Shown here: positions 52,202-60,041 of the stretch, piece by piece
Position numbering within the stretch: position 1 is the stretch's first letter
Layout: each line of letters starts with the position of its first letter
Assembly (NCBI RefSeq): GCF_024494575.1
Contig: NZ_JANHDO010000001.1
Span: forward strand, 248,001 to 312,000
Length of the DNA: 64,000 nucleotides
Source of the DNA: Halorubrum salinum
GTDB lineage: Archaea; Halobacteriota; Halobacteria; Halobacteriales; Haloferacaceae
Reading direction: 5' to 3'
Program-made: the position numbers and the translations under genes
Notes under the pieces: model-generated
Seen by the model: only the letters and a program-made list of their open reading frames with translations
Database searches by the model: none
What the model was told of the DNA's origin: nothing

Positions 52202-52209
52202 GGACGGCG
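52202..52209. repeat. Right 8-bp target-site duplication (GGACGGCG)
   Basis: Exact copy of 51332-51339, directly outside the right inverted repeat. Confidence 0.85.
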
Positions 52210-52312
52210 CGGTTCGAAGCCTACCAGTCGCGCGCAGCGAGCACGGGTTCGTCGCGGAGAGCGGACCGAATCGGCTCAGTTTTGCGACGAACGTGGAAGA
52301 AGTGAACGCCGA

Positions 52313-52435
52313 TCAGGCGCGCAGCCACGCGAGCAGGCGCGCGGCCGGACTGGTCGCTGCGTCGAGGTCTTCGGGTCGGGGAGTGTCTTTCAGTCGCGCG
52401 GTGCTCGTTTCGAGAGTCGTTTTGGCTTCGGCCAT
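52313..52435 (-). CDS. Possible 40-residue protein
   Basis: A short open frame reads MAEAKTTLETSTARLKDTPR and then PEDLDAATSPAARLLAWLRA. It has an ATG at 52435 and a TATATA box about 21-26 bp upstream (52456-52461), the spacing of a leaderless transcript. The C-terminal half is amphipathic. I know no family for it. The promoter is the main reason to list it; without homologues it stays tentative. Confidence 0.4.
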   Translation of the reverse strand: MAEAKTTLETSTARLKDTPRPEDLDAATSPAARLLAWLRA

Positions 52436-52455
52436 TACAATAACAAATTGTGGCT

Positions 52456-52461
52456 ATATAC
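52456..52461 (-). promoter_or_regulatory. TATA box of the possible 40-residue gene
   Basis: TATATA in a strongly AT-rich stretch (52430-52530) that is unlike the rest of the region. A second AT-rich run (TTATAATTTAATTTAATTAT) lies at about 52505-52524. Between 52462 and 52709 I see no gene. Confidence 0.45.
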
Positions 52462-52709
52462 GGATAAACAGCTCGAAATCGTAACGCAATCCGGGAGAAA
52501 ATCTGTTATAATTTAATTTAATTATCATCGACTTTCACGGGGTATCAGACACAGACACCGAGTGGGTCGTGAAACTCGTCTCGACGGCGCACGCGCTCCC
52601 CGCCGAGCGATCCGTGAGCCGTTGTACCGGAATCGGGTCGGAGATCGCCCCTCGCCGGGGAGTTTCGCGGCCTAATCAGTCTTAAGTCGCCGCCGCGTCG
52701 AGGGGAGTC

Positions 52710-53423
52710 ATGAGCTACGAGGCGGTCTGTTTCGATCTCGACAACACGCTGTACCCGTACGCGCCGTGCAACGAGGCGGGCAAGCGGGCGGCGCTCGCGG
52801 CCTTCCGCGAGCGCGGGTACGAGATGGACCGGCAGGCGTTCGACGACCTGTACGCGGCGGGTCGCCGAGAGGCGAAGCGCGAAACCGGCGGCACGGCGGC
52901 CTCTCACTCCCGGCACATCTACTTCAAGCGAGCCCTCAGAGCGCACGCGGACGAACACGACTCCGAGACCGCGCTCGCGGTCGGCGACGCCTACTGGGAC
53001 GGATACGCGGACGCGATGCGTCTCTGTGACGGCGTCGAGCGCACCCTCGACGCGCTCGCGGACGCCGGGGTAGCGGTGGCCGTCGTCACGAACCTCACGA
53101 CCCGCGTCCAGTTACGGAAGCTCGCGCGGCTGGGGATCGACGACCGGATCGACCGGCTCGTCACCTCGGAGGAGGTCGGACGCGAGAAGCCGAGCGCGCT
53201 CCCGTTCACGACGGCGCTCGCGTCGCTCGACTGCCGACCGAGCGACGCCCTCGTGGTCGGCGACAACCTCGGAGCCGACATCGGCGGTGGGAACGCCCTC
53301 GGCATCGACACGGCGCTTTTCGTCGCCGACGGCGACGCACCGCCGGACGCCGAGATCGACGAGCCGCGGCGGCCGGACGTTCGACTGGACGCGTTCGACG
53401 AGCTTCACGAGGTGGCGCTTTGA
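52710..53423 (+). CDS. HAD-family phosphatase, candidate ribulose-1,5-bisphosphate phosphatase
   Basis: This is a 237-residue HAD hydrolase. Motif I is [12 protein letters not shown] (nucleophile Asp9), motif [11 protein letters not shown], motif III Lys in [12 protein letters not shown], and motif [20 protein letters not shown] helical C1 cap lies between. Alone the substrate would be open, but the next genes encode a class II aldolase, ribose-1,5-bisphosphate isomerase and a PfkB kinase. In halophilic archaea this set forms a non-carboxylating pentose bisphosphate pathway in which a HAD enzyme converts ribulose-1,5-bisphosphate to ribulose-1-phosphate. A TTAAG box lies about 24-28 bp upstream. 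The stop overlaps the next start (TTGA). Confidence 0.85.
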   Translation: MSYEAVCFDLDNTLYPYAPCNEAGKRAALAAFRERGYEMDRQAFDDLYAAGRREAKRETGGTAASHSRHIYFKRALRAHADEHDSETALAVGDAYWDGYADAMRLCDGVERTLDALADAGVAVAVVTNLTTRVQLRKLARLGIDDRIDRLVTSEEVGREKPSALPFTTALASLDCRPSDALVVGDNLGADIGGGNALGIDTALFVADGDAPPDAEIDEPRRPDVRLDAFDELHEVAL

Positions 53424-54097
53424 CCCGCGATCGCCCCGCGGCGGACCCCGACCGCCTGCGCGCCGCCCGCGAGGCGGTCGTCGAGTACGCGCCGGCGCTC
53501 GCCGACTTAACGCCCGGCCGGACCGGCAACCTGAGCGTCCGCGACGGCGACGCGCTCGCGGTCACGCCCACCGGCGTCCCGTACGACTCGTTCGACGCGA
53601 CCGACGTGCCGGTCGTCTCGCTCTCCGGCGAGCGCCTCGCGGGGCGGATGGCCCCGTCGAGCGAGGTCCCGATGCACACGGGTATTTACAATCACGACCG
53701 ACCGGGCGCGATCGTCCACACCCACTCGCCGTGGGCGACGACGATGGCGACGCTCCATCGAAAGCTGCCGCCGATCCACTACATGATCGTCGCCGTCGGC
53801 CGTGAAGTCCCGCTTGCCGACTACGCCCCGTTCGGCACGGAGGAACTGGCGGCGAACGTCGTGGGCGCGATGGCCGAGGCGAACTCCGACGCCGCGATCC
53901 TCGCCAACCACGGGCTCGTCGTCACCGGCCCCGACGTGGAGACCGCGGTCGAGAACACCCGTCACGTCGAGGACCTCTGCCGGCTCTACCTCCGCGCGTC
54001 GTCGGTCGGCGATCCGCACGTCCTCACCGACGAGCAGCTGGCGGCCGTCGAGGAGCGGTTCGAGGGGTACGGACAGCAGCCGGGCGGCGGCGAGTAG
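53420..54097 (+). CDS. Class II aldolase, candidate ribulose-1-phosphate aldolase
   Basis: This is a 225-residue zinc aldolase of the fuculose-phosphate type. The metal site is [11 protein letters not shown] (about 99-101), the N-terminal [12 protein letters not shown] and the later [23 protein letters not shown] are also family signatures. In the pathway context it would split ribulose-1-phosphate into dihydroxyacetone phosphate and glycolaldehyde. It starts with an uncommon TTG (53420) that overlaps the HAD stop as TTGA, so it is translationally coupled. A 67-bp gap with a new promoter follows. Confidence 0.88.
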   Translation: MTRDRPAADPDRLRAAREAVVEYAPALADLTPGRTGNLSVRDGDALAVTPTGVPYDSFDATDVPVVSLSGERLAGRMAPSSEVPMHTGIYNHDRPGAIVHTHSPWATTMATLHRKLPPIHYMIVAVGREVPLADYAPFGTEELAANVVGAMAEANSDAAILANHGLVVTGPDVETAVENTRHVEDLCRLYLRASSVGDPHVLTDEQLAAVEERFEGYGQQPGGGE

Positions 54098-54132
54098 CTG
54101 CCCGCCGCTCGGGGTCGCGCTCGTCGCCCGAT

Positions 54133-54141
54133 TTTATAAAT
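54133..54141 (+). promoter_or_regulatory. TATA box of the ribose-1,5-bisphosphate isomerase gene
   Basis: TTTATAAAT lies 24-32 bp before the ATG at 54165, an almost ideal archaeal TATA box for a leaderless transcript. It suggests that the isomerase and kinase can be expressed apart from the HAD-aldolase pair. Confidence 0.7.
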
Positions 54142-54164
54142 ACCGGGCGAGCTACCGGATCGGT

Positions 54165-55130
54165 ATGACCGACACGGAACCGGCGGCCGCGGTGCGGGAG
54201 ACCGCCGACTCGATCGCGACGATGGAGGTCCGCGGGGCGGCGACGATCGCCTCGGCGGCCGCGGAGGCGCTCGCCGAGCAGGCGCGCGAGGCGGCCTCGG
54301 CGCACGCGGACGACCCACCGGCCTTCCGCGCGTCGATGCGGGCGGCGTCGCGAACCCTCCGCGAGACCCGCCCGACCGCGGTGTCGCTGCCCAACGCCCT
54401 CCGGTACGTCCTCCAGCGGATGGAGGGCGACTCGGTCGAGGCGCTTCGCCGGAGCGTCGTCGACGCGAGCGAGGCGTTCGTCCGACAGCTCGACCGGGCA
54501 CAGGAAGACCTCGGCCGCGTCGGCGCGAACCGCCTCGCCGACGGCGACACGGTGATGACGCACTGCCACTCGACGGACGCGTTGGCGTGTATCGAGGCGG
54601 CCGTCGAACAGGGGAAGTCGATATCGGCGGTCGTCAAGGAGACGCGTCCGCGCCAGCAGGGCCACCTCACCGCAGAGCAGTTGCGGGACGCCGGGGTCCC
54701 CGTCACCCTCATCGTCGACTCGGCGGCGCGCCGGTACCTCGACGAGGTCGATCACGTCCTCGTCGGAGCCGACTCGATCGCGGCCGACGGCGGCGTGATC
54801 AACAAGATCGGAACGTCCGGACTCGCCGTCAACGCCCGCGAGCGCGGCGTCCCGATCATGACCGCGGCCCAGACCATCAAGCTCCACCCGGAGACGCTGA
54901 CGGGCCACACCGTCGAGATCGAGATGCGGTCTGAGAGCGAGGTGATAGACGCCGACGCCCGCGAGGCGATCGGCGAGGTCGCGGTCGAGAACCCGGCGTT
55001 CGACGTGACGCCGCCGCGGTACATGGACGCGATCGTCACCGAACAGGGACAGTTTCCCCCCGAGAGCATCGTGACGCTGATGCGAGAGCTGTTCGGCGAG
55101 GGAGCCGAAAAGCCGTGGGCAGAGCCATGA
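54165..55130 (+). CDS. Ribose-1,5-bisphosphate isomerase (eIF2B-like)
   Basis: This is a 321-residue protein of the eIF2B/MtnA superfamily. It would convert ribose-1,5-bisphosphate to ribulose-1,5-bisphosphate in nucleoside ribose breakdown. Signatures are MTHCHSTDALACIEAAVEQG, VKETRPRQQGHLTAEQL, VDHVLVGADSIAADGGVINKIGTSGLA and the C-terminal EFFREL-like TLMRELFGEG. The GADSI and NKIGT motifs bind the phosphorylated sugar. No Rubisco is in the window, consistent with the halophile version of the pathway. Its stop overlaps the kinase start by 4 bp. Confidence 0.92.
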   Translation: MTDTEPAAAVRETADSIATMEVRGAATIASAAAEALAEQAREAASAHADDPPAFRASMRAASRTLRETRPTAVSLPNALRYVLQRMEGDSVEALRRSVVDASEAFVRQLDRAQEDLGRVGANRLADGDTVMTHCHSTDALACIEAAVEQGKSISAVVKETRPRQQGHLTAEQLRDAGVPVTLIVDSAARRYLDEVDHVLVGADSIAADGGVINKIGTSGLAVNARERGVPIMTAAQTIKLHPETLTGHTVEIEMRSESEVIDADAREAIGEVAVENPAFDVTPPRYMDAIVTEQGQFPPESIVTLMRELFGEGAEKPWAEP

Positions 55131-56353
55131 ACGGCGAGGACGAACGCGGCAACGAGAGCGACGGTGGCGGAAACGACTGGGACGCAGAAGTGGCGGAGTG
55201 GGACGAGGAGGTCGCAGAGTGGGAAACCGACAGCGACGGCTCGGTCGGAGACGCCGGCTCCACTGACGGTGACGAGACGGTCGGAGACGCCGGCTCAACC
55301 GAGGGGTCCGACCAGCACCCCACCGGCGACCCCGACCACCGCGCCGCTGACGAACCCGAACCCGCCGCCGACCCGGACTTAGAGCCCGAATCGGCCGACC
55401 GCGTCCCGAAGGTGGTCTCGGCGGGCCACATCAACTGGGACGTGACGATCCACGTGGACCAGCTGCCGGAGCCCGACGGCGAGACCCGCATCGAGCGGCT
55501 CGAACAGTCGGGCGGGGGCAGCGCCGCGAACGTCGCGGTCGGCCTCGTCGGCCTCGGCGGACAGTCGGTCGTCTACGGGAGCGTCGGCGGCGACGAGTCG
55601 GGCGCGCTGGCGCTCCGGGAACTGGCGAGCGCCGGCGTCGACCCCGGGCAGGTGCTCGTCGCCGCCGACGAGCCGACCTCGGTGAAGTACGTCATCGTCG
55701 ACGGCGAGGGCGAACTGCTGATGTTGGCGAACGACGGCGCGAACGAGTCGTTCTCCGCGGCCGAGTTCGACCCGGACACGCTCCGAGCGGCCGATCACCT
55801 CCACCTCACCGGCCAACAGCCGGGGACCGCCGCAGCGCTGGCGACGGCGGCAGGCGAGGCGGACGCGACGCGGAGCTTCGACCCCGGTCGACGCGCCGGC
55901 GACCGCGAGTTCGACGCCGCGCTCCACGCGACCGACGTGCTCTTCGTGAACGACCGCGAGGCGGACGCGCTCGCGGCGTCGACCGACATCGACCCGTGGG
56001 AACCGGACGACCGCGTCGTCGCGATCAAGCTCGGCAGCGACGGGGCGACGATCCGAACGCCCCACGGCGACGTCTCTCACCCCGGGTTCGACGTCGATCC
56101 GGTCGACACGGCGGGCGCGGGCGACGCGTTCGCCGCCGGCTTCCTCGGCGCGGCCCTCCGAGACCCCGAGGTGACCGACGGCGGGTTCTCCCACGACCCC
56201 CGCGACTATCAGGTGCCGCTCCTCGTCGGCAACGCCTGCGGCGCGATCGCGGCCGAGGCCGTGACCGCTCGCGTCGACCTCTCGTGGGACCGAGTCCGCG
56301 AGACCATGGGCGACTCGCCCGAGTCGGATCTGCTCATCGAGATCCGGGTGTGA
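55127..56353 (+). CDS. PfkB-family sugar kinase, candidate ribose-1-phosphate kinase
   Basis: This is a 408-residue ribokinase-fold enzyme. Residues about 1-95 are an unusual acidic extension containing the repeated VGDAGST (DGSVGDAGSTDGDETVGDAG). The kinase part starts near VPKVVSAGHINWDVTIHVDQL. It continues with RLEQSGGGSAANVAVGLVGLG (substrate) and ends with DPVDTAGAGDAFAAGFLGA (anion hole and catalytic Asp). In the pathway context it would phosphorylate ribose-1-phosphate using ATP. The ATG at 55127 overlaps the isomerase stop (ATGA). Confidence 0.88.
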   Translation: MNGEDERGNESDGGGNDWDAEVAEWDEEVAEWETDSDGSVGDAGSTDGDETVGDAGSTEGSDQHPTGDPDHRAADEPEPAADPDLEPESADRVPKVVSAGHINWDVTIHVDQLPEPDGETRIERLEQSGGGSAANVAVGLVGLGGQSVVYGSVGGDESGALALRELASAGVDPGQVLVAADEPTSVKYVIVDGEGELLMLANDGANESFSAAEFDPDTLRAADHLHLTGQQPGTAAALATAAGEADATRSFDPGRRAGDREFDAALHATDVLFVNDREADALAASTDIDPWEPDDRVVAIKLGSDGATIRTPHGDVSHPGFDVDPVDTAGAGDAFAAGFLGAALRDPEVTDGGFSHDPRDYQVPLLVGNACGAIAAEAVTARVDLSWDRVRETMGDSPESDLLIEIRV

Positions 56354-56447
56354 GGCAGTGGCGGCGGCGAGTCGCCGCGTCCGGGTTCGCGCTCACGGCC
56401 GCGTCCGCGACCGAGGGTTCAAATCCGATCCCGCCGAACCCGGAGCC

Positions 56448-56978
56448 ATGTACGCGGTCGTCGGCTGCAACGAGTGTGCGGCCATGTGGCTGCTCTCCGA
56501 CCCCGAGACGAGCGACAGCGCGACCTGTCCGCGCTGTCAGAAGACCCATCGAACGGCGAAGCTCAAGCGCTTCTTCGAGTCGGAGGACCGCGAGGCCGCC
56601 CGCGAGGCCCGCGCCGCGCTGCTCGCGAAGAAGCGCGGCGAGAGCGCGGCGTTCGCCGACGTGGCGCACGTCTCCGAACTGGAACGCGCGGCCGCGGACG
56701 CCGGCGTCGACGACGAGGAGTACCTCGAAGCGTCGGGGGTCGACGCGGACGCGGTCGCCGAGGCCGGAGCCCGCGCTGAAGGCGGGAGTTCGGGCTCGCA
56801 GAGCCGTACCGACGTCGTCCGCACTGCCGTCGACGAGGCCGACGATCCCACCGAGGCGGTCGTCGTGGAGCGCGCGGCCGATCACGGAGTGCCCGCGGAG
56901 ACCGCCCGGGAGATCCTCGACAAGCTGACGCGGCGTGGAGACCTCTCGGAGTCCGGCGGCCGGTATCGGGTCCTCTGA
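56448..56978 (+). CDS. DUF5817 zinc-ribbon protein
   Basis: This is a 176-residue protein of the haloarchaeal DUF5817 type. The N-terminus is a zinc ribbon with two CxxC pairs (CNEC at about 7-10 and CPRC at about 27-30). Residues about 45-100 are helical (REAAREARAALLAKKRGESA). The C-terminal part (about 120-176) looks like a winged helix (VERAADHGVPAETAREILDK). It could bind nucleic acid. It starts 94 bp after the kinase gene on the same strand. Confidence 0.82.
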   Translation: MYAVVGCNECAAMWLLSDPETSDSATCPRCQKTHRTAKLKRFFESEDREAAREARAALLAKKRGESAAFADVAHVSELERAAADAGVDDEEYLEASGVDADAVAEAGARAEGGSSGSQSRTDVVRTAVDEADDPTEAVVVERAADHGVPAETAREILDKLTRRGDLSESGGRYRVL

Positions 56979-57041
56979 GGCGTCGGGTCCGGAACCGAGT
57001 TGTCGGGCGCTTCGCACGTCAGCGCGAGACACCTGACAAAG

Positions 57042-57049
57042 CATATATG
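57042..57049 (+). promoter_or_regulatory. TATA box of the PGF-CTERM gene
   Basis: CATATATG lies 23-30 bp before the ATG at 57072, the spacing of a leaderless transcript. Confidence 0.65.
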
Positions 57050-57071
57050 CCGCCGTTTTGACGTGTCGAGT

Positions 57072-58085
57072 ATGGACACTCGAACTGCCCTCCTGGCGGC
57101 CGCGGTCGCCCTGCTCTTCGTCACCGCGATCGGGGCCGTCGCCGCGCCGGACGCGCTCGCCGACCCGCGGTCGGACGACGAGCGCCCCGGCCACGTTCGC
57201 ATCGTCGACACCGTCGTCTCTCCCGGCGAGGTCCGCGGCGAGACGGCGGAGCTTCGGCTCGGCGTCGACCTCCGACACCGGGGTCCGCCCGTCGAGAACG
57301 TCACCGTTCGGCACCGCGCGATCGGCGCGGAGTCCGGTCTCCTCGTCGACGAGACGACGGTCGACGTCGGCGAGGTCGACGGCGGCGGCGAACGGACGAT
57401 AAACGGCTCCGTCGACGTCGAGCGCGCCGGCGGCTACCGGATCGAGACGGTGGTGTTCGCCGACGGCGAGCGCCGCACGAGCCAGACGACGCGGGTCAGC
57501 GGCCTGAGCGCGCTCACGCCCGAGTACGCCGACTCGCCGGTCGGATTCACGGACGGGCGGGTCTGGCCGACCGTCGCCGTCAGCGTCAGCGAGGCCGACT
57601 CCGAGACCGCAACGCTGTCCGTGTCGCTCTCCGTGACCAACCGCGGCGACGAGGCGTCCGACCCGCTCGAACTCCGCGTGCTGATGCGGCAGGCCGAGTC
57701 GAACGTGGTCGCCGCCGACGCCGCGGAGACGGTGGGGTCGGTGCGCCCCGGCCGAACCGACACCGTCACCGTCACCGCGACGGTGCCGGCGAACTACAAC
57801 TACTACGTCGACGGCGCGCTGTGGAGCGACGACGTCCTCATCGACGAGACGCAGGGGGTCGCCAACCTGAACCCCCGAGAGACGATCAGCGCGGACGAGA
57901 CCGTCGAGGAGGTCGAGTTCGCCGTCGAAGACTTCGAGCGCGACGCCGGCGAAGACGGCGTCGCCGAGAGGCCGGAGAGCGGAAACGACGGCGGGGGCAC
58001 GGACGACTCGACGCCCGGATTCGGCCCCGTCGTCGCGCTTATCGCCCTCGCGAGCGCGGCGCTGGTCGCACGGAGGCGGCGATGA
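57072..58085 (+). CDS. PGF-CTERM-anchored surface protein
   Basis: This is a 337-residue exported protein. A Sec-type signal is at 1-30 (ALLAAAVALLFVTAIGAVAAPD). Two beta-rich repeats of about 110 residues each follow (about 40-150 and 160-280); they resemble CARDB/Ig-like domains. The C-terminus is Gly/Asp-rich, then a membrane segment and a basic end: STPGFGPVVALIALASAALVARRRR. This is a PGF-CTERM signal, recognised by archaeosortase ArtA and replaced by a lipid anchor. A role in the cell wall is likely, but the ligand is unknown. The stop overlaps the next gene by 4 bp. Confidence 0.88.
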   Translation: MDTRTALLAAAVALLFVTAIGAVAAPDALADPRSDDERPGHVRIVDTVVSPGEVRGETAELRLGVDLRHRGPPVENVTVRHRAIGAESGLLVDETTVDVGEVDGGGERTINGSVDVERAGGYRIETVVFADGERRTSQTTRVSGLSALTPEYADSPVGFTDGRVWPTVAVSVSEADSETATLSVSLSVTNRGDEASDPLELRVLMRQAESNVVAADAAETVGSVRPGRTDTVTVTATVPANYNYYVDGALWSDDVLIDETQGVANLNPRETISADETVEEVEFAVEDFERDAGEDGVAERPESGNDGGGTDDSTPGFGPVVALIALASAALVARRRR

Positions 58086-58540
58086 CGGCCGACGACCGAC
58101 CAGCCGGCGACGACCCGTCGACCGGGGCCGATGCGGGCGATTCCCCGAACCGCGAATCGAGCGACCGGACGGACCCTACGAGAACCATGACAGACACGAC
58201 AGCCGACGACGCAGCCGACGACAGAACAGCCCGCGGCGACGCGAGCCGCAGATCGGGCCGGACCGACGCCGGCGGACCGGACTCGTCCGACGAATCGGGG
58301 CTCGACCGCCTCGGCACGGACCGTCTCCGCGCGATCCTCGATCGGGTCGGACTCGCCGCGCTCGTCCTGCTCGCGTTGGTCGCCGGATGGAGCTTCTACG
58401 GACAGGCCGGGACCGCGATCCGGACGTGGCTGGATCCGGCGTACCAGCCCATCGCGCTCGCGGCGTTCAACCTCGCTGTGCTTCTGGTCGCGGTCGCCGG
58501 CATCGTCCACCAGCTCGCGCGGATCCGCGCGAGCGAGTAG
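58082..58540 (+). CDS. Membrane protein of unknown function after the PGF-CTERM gene
   Basis: This is a 152-residue protein. The first ~78 residues are acidic and disordered (Asp, Thr, Arg, Ser). Two membrane helices follow: about 87-106 (VGLAALVLLALVAGWSFYG) and about 122-145 (IALAAFNLAVLLVAVAGIVH). No family is recognised. The ATG overlaps the PGF-CTERM stop (ATGA); an in-frame ATG at 58187 (MTDTTADD) could be an alternative start. The tight overlap suggests it works with the surface protein, perhaps as a partner in the membrane. Confidence 0.7.
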   Translation: MTADDRPAGDDPSTGADAGDSPNRESSDRTDPTRTMTDTTADDAADDRTARGDASRRSGRTDAGGPDSSDESGLDRLGTDRLRAILDRVGLAALVLLALVAGWSFYGQAGTAIRTWLDPAYQPIALAAFNLAVLLVAVAGIVHQLARIRASE

Positions 58541-58583
58541 GTCGGCGAGCGGTCCGACCGCGGGGGCGCTCGGCTCCGCGAAC

Positions 58584-58943
58584 TCACTCCTCCGGGAGTT
58601 CGTCCGCGCTCGCCGGGATCCGTTCGACCTGTCCCGCGAGCGTCGCGGCGTCGCCGGCGACCGTGGAGGGATCGACTCCCGCCTCGTTCGCGACGAGACG
58701 GACGTGTGCCGCGAGCAGCGCGAGCGCGCGGAGCCCCTCCTCGTTCGCGTCCTCGCCGTCGCGCTGCGCGAACGTCGTGTCGACCTCCCCGTCGCGGACG
58801 ACCCCGACGTGGAGGGCGTCGACCCCTTCCGGGTCGAGGAGCTCGCGGGCGCGGTCGAGTTCGGCGGAGAACGGATCGTCGCTCTCGTCGGCGTCGTCTG
58901 TCTCGTCGGCGTCGTCGGACCGATCGGGAGGGTCGTCGCTCAT
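58584..58943 (-). CDS. Conserved acidic protein of unknown function
   Basis: This is a 119-residue soluble protein. The first ~25 residues are Asp/Glu repeats (SDDADETDDADESDD). The rest reads like a small folded domain: RARELLDPEGVDALHVGVVRDGE, RALALLAAHVRLVANEAGVD and ATLAGQVERIPASADELPEE. It follows the Rieske gene on the same strand after a 54-bp gap. I do not recognise its function. Confidence 0.65.
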   Translation of the reverse strand: MSDDPPDRSDDADETDDADESDDPFSAELDRARELLDPEGVDALHVGVVRDGEVDTTFAQRDGEDANEEGLRALALLAAHVRLVANEAGVDPSTVAGDAATLAGQVERIPASADELPEE

Positions 58944-58997
58944 GGCGTCTCGTACGGGGAGTCGGGGGAAAAGCGCGGCGGGCGGTCGAATCGGCCG

Positions 58998-59834
58998 TTA
59001 CTCCGGCCGGGGCCGGGCGACGAACAGCGCCTCTTCGAGGGTGAACGGGTCGTACGTCGACTGGTGACAGACGCAGTACGTCCCGTCGGCCGCGCCGTAG
59101 CGGGCGGACTCTTCGAGCACCTTGTACCCGGGGATACAACAGAAGTGGGTACAGACGTTGAGGTACGCGAGGAATCCCTGATCCGTCGAGGCCTGCAGCC
59201 ACTCGTCGTTCTGTGCGGCCTCCTCGATCTGCGGCGACCGCACCACGATGACGTTCAGGCTGGCGTCGGTGTCCTGTGACCGCCACGTGACGTTCGCCGG
59301 CTTGCCCACGCCGCTGCTGCCGATCCCGTTGCCCCACTCGTCGTAGTCGTCGAAGTCGTCGACGTGGATCCGGTCGCCCGCCGAGTACGTGTCGGACTGC
59401 CACGTGTACGGCGGCGAACTCGCCGAGCGGAACAGGTTGTCGGACTCGAACCCGGGCTGGATGTTCTCTTGGGACTCGACGCCGCAGTACTGGAACCACG
59501 CGCCGGAGTACGTCTTTCCACCCAGCTCTTCCTGTGCGACCTCGACCTCCTGACCCTCTTGGGTGATCGTCGTCGTCTCGGGCCAGATACCCTCGATGTA
59601 CCCGTCGTCTGTCACCTGCAGCGGGATCTGCGGGAGCCCGCGCGGTGCCGGACCGCCGGTCTGACGGATCGTCATCGCGGTGGTCGATCCCCCGCCGACG
59701 CCGCCGGCCGTCGTCAGCGTGTTCACTGTCGCCGACCCCATCGCACCGACCCCCGCTAGGGCCGCGCCGCCGACGACGCCCTTGACGAAGCGCCGCCGTC
59801 CGGACTCGGCCGGATACTTGTCGGACTGGCTCAT
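58998..59834 (-). CDS. Rieske [2Fe-2S] protein, Tat-exported
   Basis: This is a 278-residue electron-transfer subunit of the cytochrome bc type, anchored by an N-terminal helix and exported by the Tat pathway (RRRFVKGVVGGAALAGVGA, about 13-31). The cluster ligands are CTHFCC (residues near 229-234) and CVCHQS near 252-257. The first motif has Phe-Cys where bacterial Rieske proteins have Leu-Gly-Cys; this is seen in other haloarchaeal proteins. The long region before (about 60-225) is typical of the archaeal form. No cytochrome b gene adjoins it here, so the partner is elsewhere. TATA-like TTTTTACC lies about 25 bp before the ATG at 59834. Confidence 0.9.
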   Translation of the reverse strand: MSQSDKYPAESGRRRFVKGVVGGAALAGVGAMGSATVNTLTTAGGVGGGSTTAMTIRQTGGPAPRGLPQIPLQVTDDGYIEGIWPETTTITQEGQEVEVAQEELGGKTYSGAWFQYCGVESQENIQPGFESDNLFRSASSPPYTWQSDTYSAGDRIHVDDFDDYDEWGNGIGSSGVGKPANVTWRSQDTDASLNVIVVRSPQIEEAAQNDEWLQASTDQGFLAYLNVCTHFCCIPGYKVLEESARYGAADGTYCVCHQSTYDPFTLEEALFVARPRPE

Positions 59835-60041
59835 AGACGGTGTTCGGGCTGGCCCGGTAAAAAGGGTGACGAACCCTCCACCGGAGCGGGAATCGCGTCG
59901 AAGCACGCACCGGTGAGCCGCGGTCCCTTCGATACGCGTCCTCTCGGGATCGCACGATCGATGTGGATATTCACTCGATTCCGAGGCAAACATTTGTCAA
60001 TACCGCGGGTTTTACCAGACTCGACCGGTAGTGACTGTGGT

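Noticed and set aside
51223-52209. tRNA-Val as attachment site of an integrated element
   Set aside because: No second copy of the tRNA 3' end and no integrase were found. The nearby insertion is explained by inverted ends and an 8-bp duplication, 43 bp beyond the tRNA.
52131-52484. Rightward open frame of 117 codons across the right end of the insertion element
   Set aside because: It crosses the inverted repeat and target duplication, has no recognisable domain, and its composition changes at the junction.
52545-52958. Leftward open frame of 137 codons over the HAD phosphatase
   Set aside because: It is antisense to a gene with complete HAD motifs and has no domain of its own.
56405-56447. 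tRNA-like T-loop sequence GGTTCAAATCC before the DUF5817 gene
   Set aside because: No acceptor stem, D arm or anticodon arm can be built around it.
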